A stretch of 54,816 nt of DNA from an uncultured Gemmiger sp. (GCA_944382785.1 CALWNO010000013.1:1-54816), one strand, 5' to 3'. Shown: positions 8,586 through 17,801, counted from the stretch's first letter. Made by a program: numbers and translations. Notes: a model not told the origin generated them from the letters alone.

Positions 8586-9692
8586 TTATTCAGCGCTCTT
8601 GGCGGCGCGGATCTCCTTGATCAGTTCGGGAACAACCTTGAAAAGGTCGCCCACGATGCCGTAGGTAGCCACTTCGAAGATGGGAGCGCTCTCGTTCTTG
8701 TTGACGGCGATGATGGTGTCGGAGTCCTGCATACCGGCCACATGCTGGATGGCGCCGGAGATGCCCAGAGCCACATAGATGCGGGGATGGACGGTCTTGC
8801 CGGTCTGACCGACCTGATGGTCGGCAGACAGCCAGCCGGCATCGGTGACAGCACGGGAAGCGCCCACGACGCCGCCCAGAACGCCGGCCAGTTCCTCGGC
8901 CAGAGCGATGCCCTTGTCCACGTCGGAGCTGATGCCGCGGCCCACGGAGACGACCACGTCGGCACCGATCAGGTCAACCAGCTTCTTGGCGCTCTTCTTG
9001 ATGTCCAGGATCTCCACATGGATGTCCTCGGCGGTCAGAGCGGGGGTGAACTTTTCCACCACGACCTTGGCAGCGCCGGCCTCATCGTAGGGCTGGGTCT
9101 GCATGACGCCGGGACGCACGGTGGACATCTGCGGGCGGAAGCGCGGGCAGATGATGGTGGCCATCAGGTGGCCGCCGAAGGCGGGACGGGTCATCTTCAG
9201 GTTGGTGTTCTCTTCGAACTTGGTGTTGTCCACATCGATGTTGGAGGTGGTGCGCAGGAATTCCTTGTACTTCTCCACATCCACATCCAGATGGGTGCAG
9301 TCGGCGGTCAGGCCGGTGTGCAGGCGGGCGGCGCAGCGGGGGCCCAGGTCACGGCCCAGGTTGGTGGCACCGATCAGCACGATTTCCGGCTTCTTCTCCA
9401 TGACCAGGTCGCACAGGACCTTGGCATAGCCGTCGGTGGTGTAGTCCTTCAGCAGGGGGCTGTCGGCGTAGTAGACGCGGTCGGCGCCGTAGCCGCCCAG
9501 AGCCTTGATGTAATCTTCGTTGAGCTCGCTGCCCATCACAACACCGCACAGCTCCACGCCCAGGTCGTTGGCCAGCTTGCGGCCTTCGCTGAGCAGCTGA
9601 TAGCTGATGGTCTGCATCTGGCCTTCGCGCTGTTCGCAGAAGACCCAAACGCCCTTGAAGGCGGCGGTGTCCATAGCATTGAATTCTGCCAT
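8586..9692 (-). CDS. etfA: Electron transfer flavoprotein subunit alpha
   Basis: 368 residues from the ATG at 9690-9692 (GGAGAG ribosome site). The C-terminal FAD domain is clear: VVVSVGRGISS, GASRAVTDAGWLSADHQVGQ, YVALGISGAIQHVAGM and IIAVNKNESAPIFEVATYGIVGD (long runs cut here), giving the FAD-binding SxAxVxxG-W-xxxxQIGxTG and GISGxxQH motifs of the family. With EtfB and Bcd it forms the NADH-oxidising, crotonyl-CoA-reducing and ferredoxin-reducing complex of butyrate producers. Last gene of the thl-crt-hbd-bcd-etfB-etfA operon; 17 bp after etfB. Confidence 0.96.
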   Translation of the reverse strand: MAEFNAMDTAAFKGVWVFCEQREGQMQTISYQLLSEGRKLANDLGVELCGVVMGSELNEDYIKALGGYGADRVYYADSPLLKDYTTDGYAKVLCDLVMEKKPEIVLIGATNLGRDLGPRCAARLHTGLTADCTHLDVDVEKYKEFLRTTSNIDVDNTKFEENTNLKMTRPAFGGHLMATIICPRFRPQMSTVRPGVMQTQPYDEAGAAKVVVEKFTPALTAEDIHVEILDIKKSAKKLVDLIGADVVVSVGRGISSDVDKGIALAEELAGVLGGVVGASRAVTDAGWLSADHQVGQTGKTVHPRIYVALGISGAIQHVAGMQDSDTIIAVNKNESAPIFEVATYGIVGDLFKVVPELIKEIRAAKSAE

Positions 9693-9709
9693 TGTAGTAC
9701 TCTCCTTCC

Positions 9710-10495
9710 TCAAATCAGGTGCTTGTCGTTGAGCAGACCAACCAGCTGGCTGGCGCTTTCGACCATCATGCCGGCGCCCTTGACCGGGGGAGCAAAGGAC
9801 TTGTAGACGTTCGTGGGAGAGCCCTTCAGGCCGATGGTGTCGGTCTCGATGAGGGGATCGTCCTTCAGAGCGTTGTAGTCAAACACCTCGATGGGCTTGT
9901 CGAAGCACTCGAAGATGCCGGACACGCTCATGTAACGGGGAGTGTTCAGTTCCTTGATGCAGGTCAGCAGGCAGGGAGTCTGGACCTTCAGTTCCATGTA
10001 GCCGTCTTCCAGCTGACGCTTGACGGTCAGGCTGTTGCCGTCCTTCTTGATCTCGGTGACATAGGTGACCTGGGGCAGATGCAGCTTTTCAGCGATCTGG
10101 GGGCCAACCTGGGCGGTATCGCCGTCGATGGCCTGACGGCCGCAGAAGACGATATCGTCGGGGCCGACGCCGATCTTGTTGACGGCAGCGGCCAGGATCT
10201 GGGAGGTGGCGAAGGTGTCGGAACCGCCGAATTCACGGCCGGACACCAGCACACCGCGGTCGGCGCCGCGGGCGATCAGCTCACGCAGCATGCCTTCGGC
10301 CGGCGGCGGGCCCATGGTGACGACGACGACTTCGCAGCCGGTCTGCTCCTTCAGCTGCAGAGCAGCCTCCACAGCGTTCAGGTCGTCGGGGTTGGTGATG
10401 GTGGCCATGGCCGCACGGTCCATGGTGCCGTCCGCCTTGACGGCGACTTTGCCCTGCGTATCAGGGACCTGTTTTACACAAACGATAGCTTTCAT
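9710..10495 (-). CDS. etfB: Electron transfer flavoprotein subunit beta
   Basis: 261 residues, starting MKAIVCVKQVPDT, with the adenine-nucleotide/second-FAD loop CGRQAIDGDTAQVGPQIAE near residues 118-136, as in bifurcating EtfB proteins of Clostridia. It holds the flavin that takes NADH electrons and splits them between crotonyl-CoA (through Bcd) and ferredoxin. It lies 15 bp after bcd with a GGAGGG ribosome site. Operon context makes the butyrate role firm; whether the complex truly bifurcates is from family knowledge. Confidence 0.96.
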   Translation of the reverse strand: MKAIVCVKQVPDTQGKVAVKADGTMDRAAMATITNPDDLNAVEAALQLKEQTGCEVVVVTMGPPPAEGMLRELIARGADRGVLVSGREFGGSDTFATSQILAAAVNKIGVGPDDIVFCGRQAIDGDTAQVGPQIAEKLHLPQVTYVTEIKKDGNSLTVKRQLEDGYMELKVQTPCLLTCIKELNTPRYMSVSGIFECFDKPIEVFDYNALKDDPLIETDTIGLKGSPTNVYKSFAPPVKGAGMMVESASQLVGLLNDKHLI

Positions 10496-10510
10496 TGTAC
10501 TGCGCCCTCC

Positions 10511-11680
10511 TTACTTCAGCATCGCGCCGGAGATGACCATCATCTGGACTTCGCTGGTGCCTTCGTAAATTTCGGTGATCTTGGCGTCGCGCATCATCCG
10601 CTCGATGGGGTAGTCACGGGTGTAGCCGTAACCGCCGAACAGCTGCAGGCAGCGGCGGGTCACGTCGCTGGCGGTGCGGGCGGCGATCAGCTTGGCCTCG
10701 GCGGCCTCCACGCTGTAACGGCCCTTGGCGCCGTTCATGACGGCCTGCTTCTTCAGAGCAGCGGCGTACACCAGGTACTTGGCGGCTTCCACGCGGGCCT
10801 TCATCTCGGCCAGCTCGAACTGAGTGTTCTGGAAGGCGGAGATGGAGCGGCCGAACTGCTTGCGTTCCTTGACGTAAGCCACGGTCTCGTCAATGGCGCC
10901 CTCGGCGATGCCCAGAGCCTGAGCAGCGATGCCGATACGGCCGCCGTCCAGGGTGGCCATGGCCAGCTGGAAGCCCTTGCCCTTGACGCCCAGCAGGCGA
11001 TCCTTGGGGATGATGCAGTCTTCCATGATCAGCTCGCAGGTGGAAGAACCGCGGATGCCCATCTTGTCTTCGGGCTTGCCGACCTTGAAGCCGGGGTCGG
11101 TGCGCTCGACGATGAAAGCGGAAATTTCCTTCTGCTTGCGGCCGCGCTTGTCGGTGACAAAGCCGGTGACAGCGATGATGATGAAGACATTGGCATAGCC
11201 GGCGTTGGTGATGAAGATCTTGGAGCCGTTGAGCTTCCAGTGGTCGCCTTCATCCACAGCGAAGGTCTGCTGGCCCTGGGCGTCGGTGCCGGCGCCGGGT
11301 TCGGTCAGGCCGAAAGCGCCGATCCATTCGCCGCTGCACAGCTTGGGCAGGTACTTGGCCTTCTGCTCGGGGGTGCCGTTCTCATAAATGGGAGCAGCGC
11401 ACAGAGAGGTGTGAGCGGAGATGATGACACCGGTGGTGCCACAGACCTTGCTCATTTCCTCAACAGCCATGACGTAGGACAGCACATCGCCGCCGGCGCC
11501 GCCGTATTCTTTGGGGAAATAGATGCCCATCATGCCGAGCTTGGCCATCTTCTGGACAGTCTCGATGGGGAAATACTCTTCAGCATCGACCTTCTTGGCC
11601 AGGGGCTTGACCTCGTTTTCGGCAAACTCCTTGTACATTTTCTGTACCATCTGCTGCTGTTTGGACAGGGTGAAATCCAT
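10511..11680 (-). CDS. bcd: Butyryl-CoA dehydrogenase
   Basis: 389 residues, typical acyl-CoA dehydrogenase fold. Visible family motifs: FPKEYGGAGGD, the FAD loop GAFGLTEPGAGTDAQG, IFITNAGYA, RQFGRSISAFQNTQF-type helix, QLFGGYGYTRDYP, and the catalytic base Glu373 in IYEGTSEVQ near the C-terminus. It reduces crotonyl-CoA to butyryl-CoA, taking electrons from EtfAB. AAGGAGG ribosome site before the ATG. It lies between hbd and etfB in the butyrate operon, which settles substrate choice among short-chain enzymes. Confidence 0.96.
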   Translation of the reverse strand: MDFTLSKQQQMVQKMYKEFAENEVKPLAKKVDAEEYFPIETVQKMAKLGMMGIYFPKEYGGAGGDVLSYVMAVEEMSKVCGTTGVIISAHTSLCAAPIYENGTPEQKAKYLPKLCSGEWIGAFGLTEPGAGTDAQGQQTFAVDEGDHWKLNGSKIFITNAGYANVFIIIAVTGFVTDKRGRKQKEISAFIVERTDPGFKVGKPEDKMGIRGSSTCELIMEDCIIPKDRLLGVKGKGFQLAMATLDGGRIGIAAQALGIAEGAIDETVAYVKERKQFGRSISAFQNTQFELAEMKARVEAAKYLVYAAALKKQAVMNGAKGRYSVEAAEAKLIAARTASDVTRRCLQLFGGYGYTRDYPIERMMRDAKITEIYEGTSEVQMMVISGAMLK

Positions 11681-11712
11681 AGCGATAATCCTCCTTATGC
11701 AAACGAAATTCC

Positions 11713-11735
11713 CCCGCCGCCGTTCTGGGGGCGGG
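11713..11735 (-). other. Intercistronic hairpin between hbd and bcd
   Basis: A short G+C-rich inverted repeat (CCCGCC at 11713-11718, GGCGGG at 11730-11735) lies in the only sizeable gap (73 bp) inside the butyrate operon. No U-run follows on the minus strand, so it is more likely an RNA processing or stability element than a terminator. Confidence 0.35.
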
Positions 11736-11753
11736 AGAAACTCGTCTTACTGT

Positions 11754-12626
11754 TTACAGGGCGTCGACCGGGGTCTTGGTGCGGTCAGCGTTGTAGACAT
11801 AGAAGCCCTTGCCGGTCTTGCAGCCCAGGTTGCCGCCGCGGACCATCTTGCGGATCAGCGGGCAAGCGCGATACTTGCTGTCGCCGGTCTCCTTGTACAG
11901 GACGTCCATGATGGCCAGGCAGATGTCCAAGCCGACGAAGTCGCCCAGTTCCAGGGGGCCCATGGGATGGTTGGCGCCCAGCTTCATGGCGGTGTCGATG
12001 CCGGCGATGTCGGAAACGCCTTCCATCTTGATGAAGGCAGCCTCATTGATCATGGGGATCAGGATGCGGTTGACCACGAAGCCGGCAGCTTCGTTGACCT
12101 GCACGGGGGTCTTGCCGATCTCGGCGCTGATCTTCTTGATGGTGTCCACGGTCTCGGCGGGGGTGTTCACACCGGCGATGACCTCGATGAGCTTCATGCG
12201 GTCAGCGGGGTTGAAGAAGTGCATGCCCACCAGAGGACGGGACAGGCCCTTGCCGATCTCGGTGATGGACAGGGAGGAGGTGTTGGAAGCAAAGACGCAT
12301 TCCGGCTTGCAGATCTTGTCCAGTTCGCCGAAGGTGGTCTGCTTGACCTTCATATCCTCGAAAGCAGCTTCCACGATCAGGTCGCAGTCAGCGCACAGGT
12401 CTTCCTTCAGGCCAGCGGTGATGGCAGCCATGCGGCGGTCCACTTCAGCCTGGTCCAGCTTGCCCTTGGCAACCAGCTTGGCATAGCCCTTGGCGATCTT
12501 GTCCTTGCCGCCCTCGGCCCATTCCTGCTTGATGTCGCACAGCGCGACGGTGAAACCTTCGCACTGAGCGAAAGCCTTTGCGATGCCCTGGCCCATGGTG
12601 CCAGCGCCGATAACGCCTACCTTCAT
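11754..12626 (-). CDS. hbd: 3-hydroxybutyryl-CoA dehydrogenase
   Basis: 290 residues. N-terminal Rossmann fold MKVGVIGAGTMGQGIAKAF; catalytic His in VGMHFFNPADRM; FASNTSSLSITEIG and GFVVNRILIPMINEA motifs; C-terminal helical domain with HPMGPLELGDFVGLD. It reduces acetoacetyl-CoA to 3-hydroxybutyryl-CoA with a nicotinamide cofactor. Third gene of the butyrate operon, 36 bp after crt, with an AGGAGGG ribosome site. Confidence 0.97.
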   Translation of the reverse strand: MKVGVIGAGTMGQGIAKAFAQCEGFTVALCDIKQEWAEGGKDKIAKGYAKLVAKGKLDQAEVDRRMAAITAGLKEDLCADCDLIVEAAFEDMKVKQTTFGELDKICKPECVFASNTSSLSITEIGKGLSRPLVGMHFFNPADRMKLIEVIAGVNTPAETVDTIKKISAEIGKTPVQVNEAAGFVVNRILIPMINEAAFIKMEGVSDIAGIDTAMKLGANHPMGPLELGDFVGLDICLAIMDVLYKETGDSKYRACPLIRKMVRGGNLGCKTGKGFYVYNADRTKTPVDAL

Positions 12627-12662
12627 AGTAGTAACCCTCCTGAAAAATATTGTATATGTGAA

Positions 12663-13448
12663 TCAGTTGTTGGTGAAAACCGGTTTGGGTTTCGGCTTTT
12701 CCTTGCTCAGGAAGCAGCCCATGCCTTCCACCTGGTCGTGGGTCTCGAAGCAGTCGCCGAAGAGCTTTTCTTCCACTTCCACCGCCTTGTCGATGGGCAG
12801 GGAGATGCCCTCGTTGATGGCCTGCTTGCAGTGACGGACCGCGATGGGGGCGTTCTTGGCGATCTTGGTGGCCAGCTTCATGACGTTTTCCATCAGCTCA
12901 GCCTGGGGATACACCGCGTTGACCAGACCGATGCGCAGGGCCTCGTCCGCCTTGATGTTCAGAGCGGAGTAGACCAGCTGCTTGGCCATGCCCATGCCCA
13001 CCAGACGGGCCAGGCGCTGGGTGCCGCCGAAACCGGGGGTGATGCCCAGGCCCACTTCGGGCTGACCGAAGACAGCGTTGTCGGAGCAGATGCGGATGTC
13101 GCAGCTCATGGCCAGCTCATTGCCGCCGCCCAGAGCGAAACCGTTGACCGCCGCGATGACAGGCAGGGGGAAGTGCTCGATCATCAGGAAGATGTCGTTG
13201 CCCAGCTTGCCGAAAGCCTCGCCCTCGGCCTTGGTCATGGTGGACATGGAACCGATGTCCGCGCCCGCCACGAAGCTCTTGTCCCCGGCGCCGGTCAGCA
13301 CGACACAACGCACGGTGTTCTGATCGATGCCCTCAAAGGCGGCCTTCAGGTCGGCCAGGACTTCGGGGTTCAGGGCGTTCAGGGCTTTGGGACGGTCGAT
13401 GGTGACCACGGCCACAGCACCCTGGACTTCCGTATTCACAAAAGACAT
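12663..13448 (-). CDS. crt: 3-hydroxybutyryl-CoA dehydratase (crotonase)
   Basis: 261 residues of the enoyl-CoA hydratase family: VAVVTIDRPKALNALN, GAGDKSFVAGADIGSM oxyanion loop, the two catalytic Glu regions within GFALGGGNELAMSCDIRI and FGQPEVGLGITPGFGGTQRL. It dehydrates 3-hydroxybutyryl-CoA to crotonyl-CoA. Located between thl and hbd, 23 bp after thl, with GGAGG before the ATG. Confidence 0.96.
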   Translation of the reverse strand: MSFVNTEVQGAVAVVTIDRPKALNALNPEVLADLKAAFEGIDQNTVRCVVLTGAGDKSFVAGADIGSMSTMTKAEGEAFGKLGNDIFLMIEHFPLPVIAAVNGFALGGGNELAMSCDIRICSDNAVFGQPEVGLGITPGFGGTQRLARLVGMGMAKQLVYSALNIKADEALRIGLVNAVYPQAELMENVMKLATKIAKNAPIAVRHCKQAINEGISLPIDKAVEVEEKLFGDCFETHDQVEGMGCFLSKEKPKPKPVFTNN

Positions 13449-13471
13449 AGTGGATGTTCCTCCGTTCGCGA

Positions 13472-14656
13472 TTACATCTCAACGATGGTGGCGCAGCCCA
13501 TGCCGCCGCCGATGCACAGGGTAGCCAGGCCCTTGTGAGCGCCGCGATGCTTCATGGCGTACAGCAGGGTGACCAGGATACGGGCACCGGAAGCGCCGAC
13601 GGGATGGCCCAGAGCGATGGCGCCGCCGTTGACGTTGACCTTGCTCATGTCGAATTCCAGGTCATGAGCAACGGCCAGGCTCTGCGCAGCGAAAGCCTCG
13701 TTGGCTTCGATGAGGTCCATATCGGCAACGGTCAGGCCGGTCTTGGCCATGACCTTGCGGGTAGCGGCGATGGGGCCGACACCCATGATGGAGGGATCAA
13801 CGCCGCCCAGAGCGCCGCCAACCCAGGTAGCCATGGGGGTGATGCCCAGTTCCTTGGCCTTGTCTTCGCTCATGATGACCAGAGCAGCAGCGCCGTCGTT
13901 GATGGCGGAGGAGTTGCCGGCGGTGACGATGCCGTCCTTCTTGAAGGCGGGCTTCAGCTTGCCCAGCACTTCCATGGGGCTCAGACGGGGGCCTTCATCG
14001 GTATCGAAGACGATCTCGGCCTTCTTGGTCTTGATGGTGACGGGAACGATCTCGTCCTTGAAAGCGCCGGACTTGATGGCGGCGTCGGCCTTGACCTGGC
14101 TGTTGTAAGCGAACTCATCCAGCTGCTCACGGGTCAGGCCCCACTGCTCGGCCACATTCTCGGCGGTGATGCCCATGTGGTAGTTGTTGAAAGCGTCCCA
14201 CAGAGCGTCGTTGACCATGGTGTCAACCAGCTCGCTCTTGCCCATGGGATAGCCCATGCGGTAGCCGTAACGGCCCTTCATCATGGCGAAGGGAGCCATA
14301 TCCATGTTTTCGGTGCCGCCCGCGACGACGATATCCGCGTCACCGGCCTCGATCATCTGGGCCGCCATGTTGACGCAGTTCAGGCCGGAGCCGCAGACCA
14401 CGTTGACGGTGACAGCGGGGGTGGTGACGGGCAGGCCGGCTTTCAGAGAGGCCTGACGGGCGACGTTCTGGCCCAGACCGGCCTGGATGACGCAGCCCAT
14501 GTACACATGATCGACCTGCTCCGCGGTGATGCCGGCGCGGGCGATGGCTTCCTTGATGACGATGGAGCCCAGCTCAGCAGCGGGAACGTTGGACAGGGTG
14601 CCGCCGAACTTGCCGATGGCAGTACGGCAGGCGGATGCGATAACGATCTTTTTCAT
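13472..14656 (-). CDS. thl: Acetyl-CoA acetyltransferase (thiolase)
   Basis: 394 residues. Active-site Cys88 in [11 protein letters not shown], the His motif [17 protein letters not shown] near 345-361, and the second Cys in CIGGGMGCA near the C-terminus. Condenses two acetyl-CoA to acetoacetyl-CoA, the first step to butyrate. The ATG follows AGGAGG. It starts 102 bp after coaD, so it may be transcribed from its own promoter or from coaD; in that gap an A/T-rich patch (TTTTAAT at about 14681-14687 on the minus strand) is the only -10-like sequence seen and has no convincing -35. Confidence 0.96.
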   Translation of the reverse strand: MKKIVIASACRTAIGKFGGTLSNVPAAELGSIVIKEAIARAGITAEQVDHVYMGCVIQAGLGQNVARQASLKAGLPVTTPAVTVNVVCGSGLNCVNMAAQMIEAGDADIVVAGGTENMDMAPFAMMKGRYGYRMGYPMGKSELVDTMVNDALWDAFNNYHMGITAENVAEQWGLTREQLDEFAYNSQVKADAAIKSGAFKDEIVPVTIKTKKAEIVFDTDEGPRLSPMEVLGKLKPAFKKDGIVTAGNSSAINDGAAALVIMSEDKAKELGITPMATWVGGALGGVDPSIMGVGPIAATRKVMAKTGLTVADMDLIEANEAFAAQSLAVAHDLEFDMSKVNVNGGAIALGHPVGASGARILVTLLYAMKHRGAHKGLATLCIGGGMGCATIVEM

Positions 14657-14722
14657 AAGTAAGCAGCCTCCTGAAATTGGATTAAAATTCGATGGATAGC
14701 CTGTTTCGGGGTTCTATTCCAA

Positions 14723-14738
14723 CCGCCCCGGAGGGCGG
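14723..14738 (-). other. Small hairpin between coaD and thl
   Basis: CCGCCC (14723-14728) pairs with GGGCGG (14733-14738) over a 4-nt loop, just after the coaD stop. The minus strand leaves it into TTGGAATAG, a poor U-tract, so at most a leaky terminator; read-through from coaD into thl is likely. Confidence 0.35.
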
Positions 14739-14758
14739 AAAGGGACTGGATAAGCGGG

Positions 14759-15247
14759 TCACATATCCCCGCAGCGCTGTTTGGCCTGCAGGGCGGCCTC
14801 CACATTGGGGGTGACGAACTGGGACACATCCTGCCGGTAGTGGGCGGCTTCCTTCACAATGGTGCTGGACAGGTAGCTCCACTGGATGGAGGTGGCCAGG
14901 AACACCGTCTCGATGCCGGGCAGCAGGGCGTGGTTGGTATGGGCCAGCTGCATCTCGTTTTCAAAGTCGGTGACGGCGCGCAGGCCACGCACCATGACGG
15001 TGGCTCCCTGATCCCGGGCAAAGTTGACGGTCAGACCGTCAAAGCTGGCGACTTCCACATTGGGGATGTCCTTGCAACATTCCCGGAGCATCTCCACCCT
15101 CTGCTCCACCGTGAAAAGCGGCGTCTTGGCGCTGTTGTTCAGCACCGCTACGATGAGCTTGTCAAACATGCGGGAAGCGCGGCGGATAATGTCCAGATGA
15201 CCGCGGGTGACCGGGTCGAAGCTGCCGGGATACATGGCTGTTGTCAT
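14759..15247 (-). CDS. coaD: Pantetheine-phosphate adenylyltransferase
   Basis: 162 residues, exact family size. Nucleotidyltransferase start AMYPGSFDPVTRGHLDIIRRA with the TxGH motif at 14-17, VAVLNNSAKTPLFTVEQR, RGLRAVTDFENEMQLAHTN and the closing SSTIVKEAAHY. It makes dephospho-CoA from 4'-phosphopantetheine and ATP, the penultimate CoA step. Its position directly upstream of the CoA-thioester operon, with a Rex-like site at its promoter, suggests linkage of CoA supply with butyrate flux (inference). Confidence 0.96.
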   Translation of the reverse strand: MTTAMYPGSFDPVTRGHLDIIRRASRMFDKLIVAVLNNSAKTPLFTVEQRVEMLRECCKDIPNVEVASFDGLTVNFARDQGATVMVRGLRAVTDFENEMQLAHTNHALLPGIETVFLATSIQWSYLSSTIVKEAAHYRQDVSQFVTPNVEAALQAKQRCGDM

Positions 15248-15283
15248 TGATTCGGGCCTTCTTCTTTGGTTGATGTGCCGCCG

Positions 15284-15301
15284 CTGTTAAAATTCTAACA
15301 G
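15284..15301. promoter_or_regulatory. Rex-like operator at the coaD promoter
   Basis: CTGTTAAAATTCTAACAG matches 11 of 14 fixed positions of the clostridial Rex consensus TTGTTAA-N4-TTAACAA, and is the core of a perfect 7-bp inverted repeat (15283-15289 / 15296-15302). It lies just downstream of the coaD -10 box, where a bound repressor would block transcription. Family knowledge: Rex senses NADH/NAD and controls butyrate genes in Clostridium. A plain RNA hairpin is the alternative. Confidence 0.5.
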
Positions 15302-15312
15302 CTTTGGGCGCA

Positions 15313-15318
15313 AATATA
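15313..15318 (-). promoter_or_regulatory. Extended -10 promoter for coaD
   Basis: Minus strand TGC-TATATT, an extended -10 (TGnTATATT), about 65 bp before the coaD start; no good -35 at 17 bp. It is the best promoter seen on this strand between coaD and ptb. Confidence 0.45.
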
Positions 15319-15456
15319 GCACCCGTCCCGTTACGGTCTGTCATACGGTGCATGATCGGCGTTTTCAAGGGGCGCCGGGGCCGGGTCGCGGTGGCTGGGT
15401 GCGTGCAAGCAGGCGGGCTTTTGACAGCTCCGCGCTGATACCTTTATTTTTGCATG

Positions 15457-15474
15457 TTGTTAAGGTTTTGTCAA
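15457..15474. promoter_or_regulatory. Second Rex-like operator between coaD and ptb
   Basis: TTGTTAAGGTTTTGTCAA matches 12 of 14 fixed positions of the clostridial Rex consensus. It stands in the A/T-rich middle of the 511-bp intergenic region, about 140 bp upstream of the coaD -10 and 180 bp upstream of the ptb promoter candidate. A second weak promoter near it cannot be excluded. Confidence 0.45.
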
Positions 15475-15652
15475 TACCGAACTTGTTCAAAATCCGGGTC
15501 TTTTTTCATTTCTTTTTGGCTTTTTGTCCAAATTCGGCCAGTTCTATACCTATATTATTGCAAGTCGCCACAACATCCTTTGGCAAAATGTCTCATTTTT
15601 CCCGTTTGGGATGACTTTTTTCGCAATCCGGCGACAAATTCCCCCAGGGGGC

Positions 15653-15681
15653 TTGACCGTCCGGCCGGCAGGTGTTATTCT
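15653..15681 (+). promoter_or_regulatory. Promoter for ptb-buk
   Basis: TTGACC (15653-15658), 17-bp spacer, TATTCT (15676-15681), about 78 bp before the ptb start. The rest of 15303-15650 is A/T-rich with T-runs and contains no credible gene; apart from the Rex-like site I see nothing else assignable. Confidence 0.65.
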
Positions 15682-15758
15682 TTTAACAGATACTGCCTGT
15701 GCTGCGGTATTTCCGCCGCGGCCACACAGCTTTGTGATGACAAAACGAGGTGTTTTTT

Positions 15759-16673
15759 ATGGTCAAGAGTTTTGACGAACTGATCTCCAAGGTCAAGGAA
15801 TGCGGCAAGAAGACTATCGCGGTGGCTGCCGCCGAGGACGACGCCGTTCTGGAAGCCGTTGCCGAAGCCCACAAGCAGGGCATCGCCGACGCCATCCTGG
15901 TGGGTGACGAGGCCAAGATCCGCGCCATCGCCGCCGAGATGAATATCGATCTGTCCGACTACCGCATCATCAACGAGCCGGACAAGACCGCCGCCTCCCT
16001 GGCCGCCGTGAAGCTGGCCCATGACGGCGAAGCCGACATGTACATGAAGGGCCTGCTGGACACCAAGACCTTCCTGAAGAGCATCCTGAACAAGGAAGTG
16101 GGCCTGCGCACCGGCAAGACCCTGAGCCACGTGGCCGTGTTCCAGATCGAGGGCGTGGAGCAGCTGCTGTTCCTGTCCGACGTGGCCTTCATCACCTACC
16201 CCACCCTGGAGGACAAGGTCCATATCATTGAAAACACCGTGGAAGTGGCCCATGCCTGCGGCGTGGAATGCCCCAAGGTGGCTCCCCTGGCCGCCGTTGA
16301 GGTGGTCAACCCCAAGATGCCCTGCACCGTGGATGCCGACGAACTGCGCAAGATGTGCGAAGAGGGCAAGATCACCGGCTGCGTGGTGGACGGTCCCCTG
16401 TCTATGGACATTGCCATTGACCCCGAAGCCGCTGCCCACAAGGGTGCTCAGGACCGCCCTGCCGCCGGCCATGCCGACGTGCTGCTGTTCCCCGACATCC
16501 AGGCCGGCAACCTGGTCTACAAGACCCTGGTGCACACCGCCAAGTGCGAGAATGGTTGCATCCTGACCGGCACCAAGGTGCCCGCCATCCTGACCAGCCG
16601 CTCCGACTCCTTCCAGACCAAGGTCAACTCCATCGCCCTGGCCGCTGTGGTGGCCGCTGCCCTGAATAAGTGA
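15759..16673 (+). CDS. ptb: Phosphate butyryltransferase
   Basis: 304 residues from ATG 15759 with ACGAGG nine bases upstream; an in-frame GTG three codons earlier overlaps the spacing and is less likely. Phosphate acetyl/butyryltransferase family motifs: a Rossmann-like start KKTIAVAAAEDDAVLEAV, ADMYMKGLLDTKTFLKS, GPLSMDIAIDPEAA and the phosphate/CoA site VLLFPDIQAGNLVYKTL. It turns butyryl-CoA plus phosphate into butyryl-phosphate. Paired with buk 60 bp downstream; together they give butyrate and one ATP. Confidence 0.95.
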   Translation: MVKSFDELISKVKECGKKTIAVAAAEDDAVLEAVAEAHKQGIADAILVGDEAKIRAIAAEMNIDLSDYRIINEPDKTAASLAAVKLAHDGEADMYMKGLLDTKTFLKSILNKEVGLRTGKTLSHVAVFQIEGVEQLLFLSDVAFITYPTLEDKVHIIENTVEVAHACGVECPKVAPLAAVEVVNPKMPCTVDADELRKMCEEGKITGCVVDGPLSMDIAIDPEAAAHKGAQDRPAAGHADVLLFPDIQAGNLVYKTLVHTAKCENGCILTGTKVPAILTSRSDSFQTKVNSIALAAVVAAALNK

Positions 16674-16733
16674 GCATTGATTCCGCGAGAACGGTAAGAG
16701 AAGAATAACATTTGAAGAAGGAAGCGAGCTACC

Positions 16734-17801
16734 ATGTCTATCAAGAGCCTTATCATCAACCCCGGTTCCACCTCCACCAAGATCGGCGTTTTTGAGGACG
16801 AAACCCTGCTGTTCGACAAGACCCTGCGTCATCCCACCGAGGAGATCGCCAAGTATGCCTCCATCATCGACCAGAAGGACTTCCGCAAGCAGATCATCCT
16901 GGACGCCCTGAAGGAGGACAACTGCGATATTCATTCCTTTGATGTCATCGTGGGCCGCGGCGGTCTGCTCAAGCCCATTCCGGGCGGCACCTACCCCGTC
17001 AGCGACGCCCTGCTGGCCGACCTGATCGCCGGTGTGCAGGGGCAGCATGCCTCCAACCTGGGCGGCATCCTGGCCCGGGAGATCGGCGACGCCATCGGCA
17101 AGCCCTCCTACATCGTGGACCCCGTGGTGGTGGATGAGCTGTCCGACCAGGCCCGTCTGTCCGGCATGCCCGAACTGCCCCGCCGCAGCATCTTCCATGC
17201 CCTGAACCAGAAGGCCGTGGCCCGCCGGTATGCCAAGGAGCACGGCACCACCTACGATGCCCTGAACCTCATCGTCATCCACATGGGCGGCGGCGTGTCC
17301 GTTGGCGCCCACTGCAAGGGCAAGGTCATCGACGTGAACAACATCCTGGACGGCGAGGGCTGCTTCAGCCCCGAGCGCGCCGGCACCGTGCCCGCCGGTG
17401 ACCTGGTGAAGATGTGCTTCTCCGGCAAGTACACCCAGAAGGAAATCTACAAGAAGATCTGCGGCAACGGCGGCTTCAACGGTTATCTGCACACCAATGA
17501 CGCCCGCGTGGTGGACAAGATGGTCCACGAGGGTGACAAGTTTGCCAAGCTGGTGCAGGATGCCTTCTACTATCAGATCGCCAAGGACGCCGGCGCCATG
17601 GCCACCGTGCTGGAAGGCAAGGTGGATGCCATCATCCTGACCGGCGGCATCGCCTACAGCGACTACACCCGGGAGATCCTGCAGCAGAAGATCGGCTGGA
17701 TCGCCCCCATCACCGTCTATCCCGGCGAGGACGAACTGCTGGCCCTGGCTCAGGGCGCCCTGCGTGTCATGAACGGCGAAGAGCAGCCCCAGACCTATTG
17801 A
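16734..17801 (+). CDS. buk: Butyrate kinase
   Basis: 355 residues of the acetate/butyrate kinase (ASKHA) family: phosphate loop [16 protein letters not shown] at the start, [32 protein letters not shown] and [12 protein letters not shown] near the C-terminus. It transfers phosphate from butyryl-phosphate to ADP. GAAGGAAG ribosome site. The ptb-buk route marks the organism as not depending only on butyryl-CoA:acetate CoA-transferase. No clear terminator is seen before the tRNA promoter that follows. Confidence 0.96.
   Translation: MSIKSLIINPGSTSTKIGVFEDETLLFDKTLRHPTEEIAKYASIIDQKDFRKQIILDALKEDNCDIHSFDVIVGRGGLLKPIPGGTYPVSDALLADLIAGVQGQHASNLGGILAREIGDAIGKPSYIVDPVVVDELSDQARLSGMPELPRRSIFHALNQKAVARRYAKEHGTTYDALNLIVIHMGGGVSVGAHCKGKVIDVNNILDGEGCFSPERAGTVPAGDLVKMCFSGKYTQKEIYKKICGNGGFNGYLHTNDARVVDKMVHEGDKFAKLVQDAFYYQIAKDAGAMATVLEGKVDAIILTGGIAYSDYTREILQQKIGWIAPITVYPGEDELLALAQGALRVMNGEEQPQTY

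Noticed and set aside
15460-15650. A small gene or RNA in the A/T-rich coaD-ptb gap
   Set aside because: Short frames there lack ribosome sites and start in T-runs; no tRNA-like or known ncRNA fold was seen.
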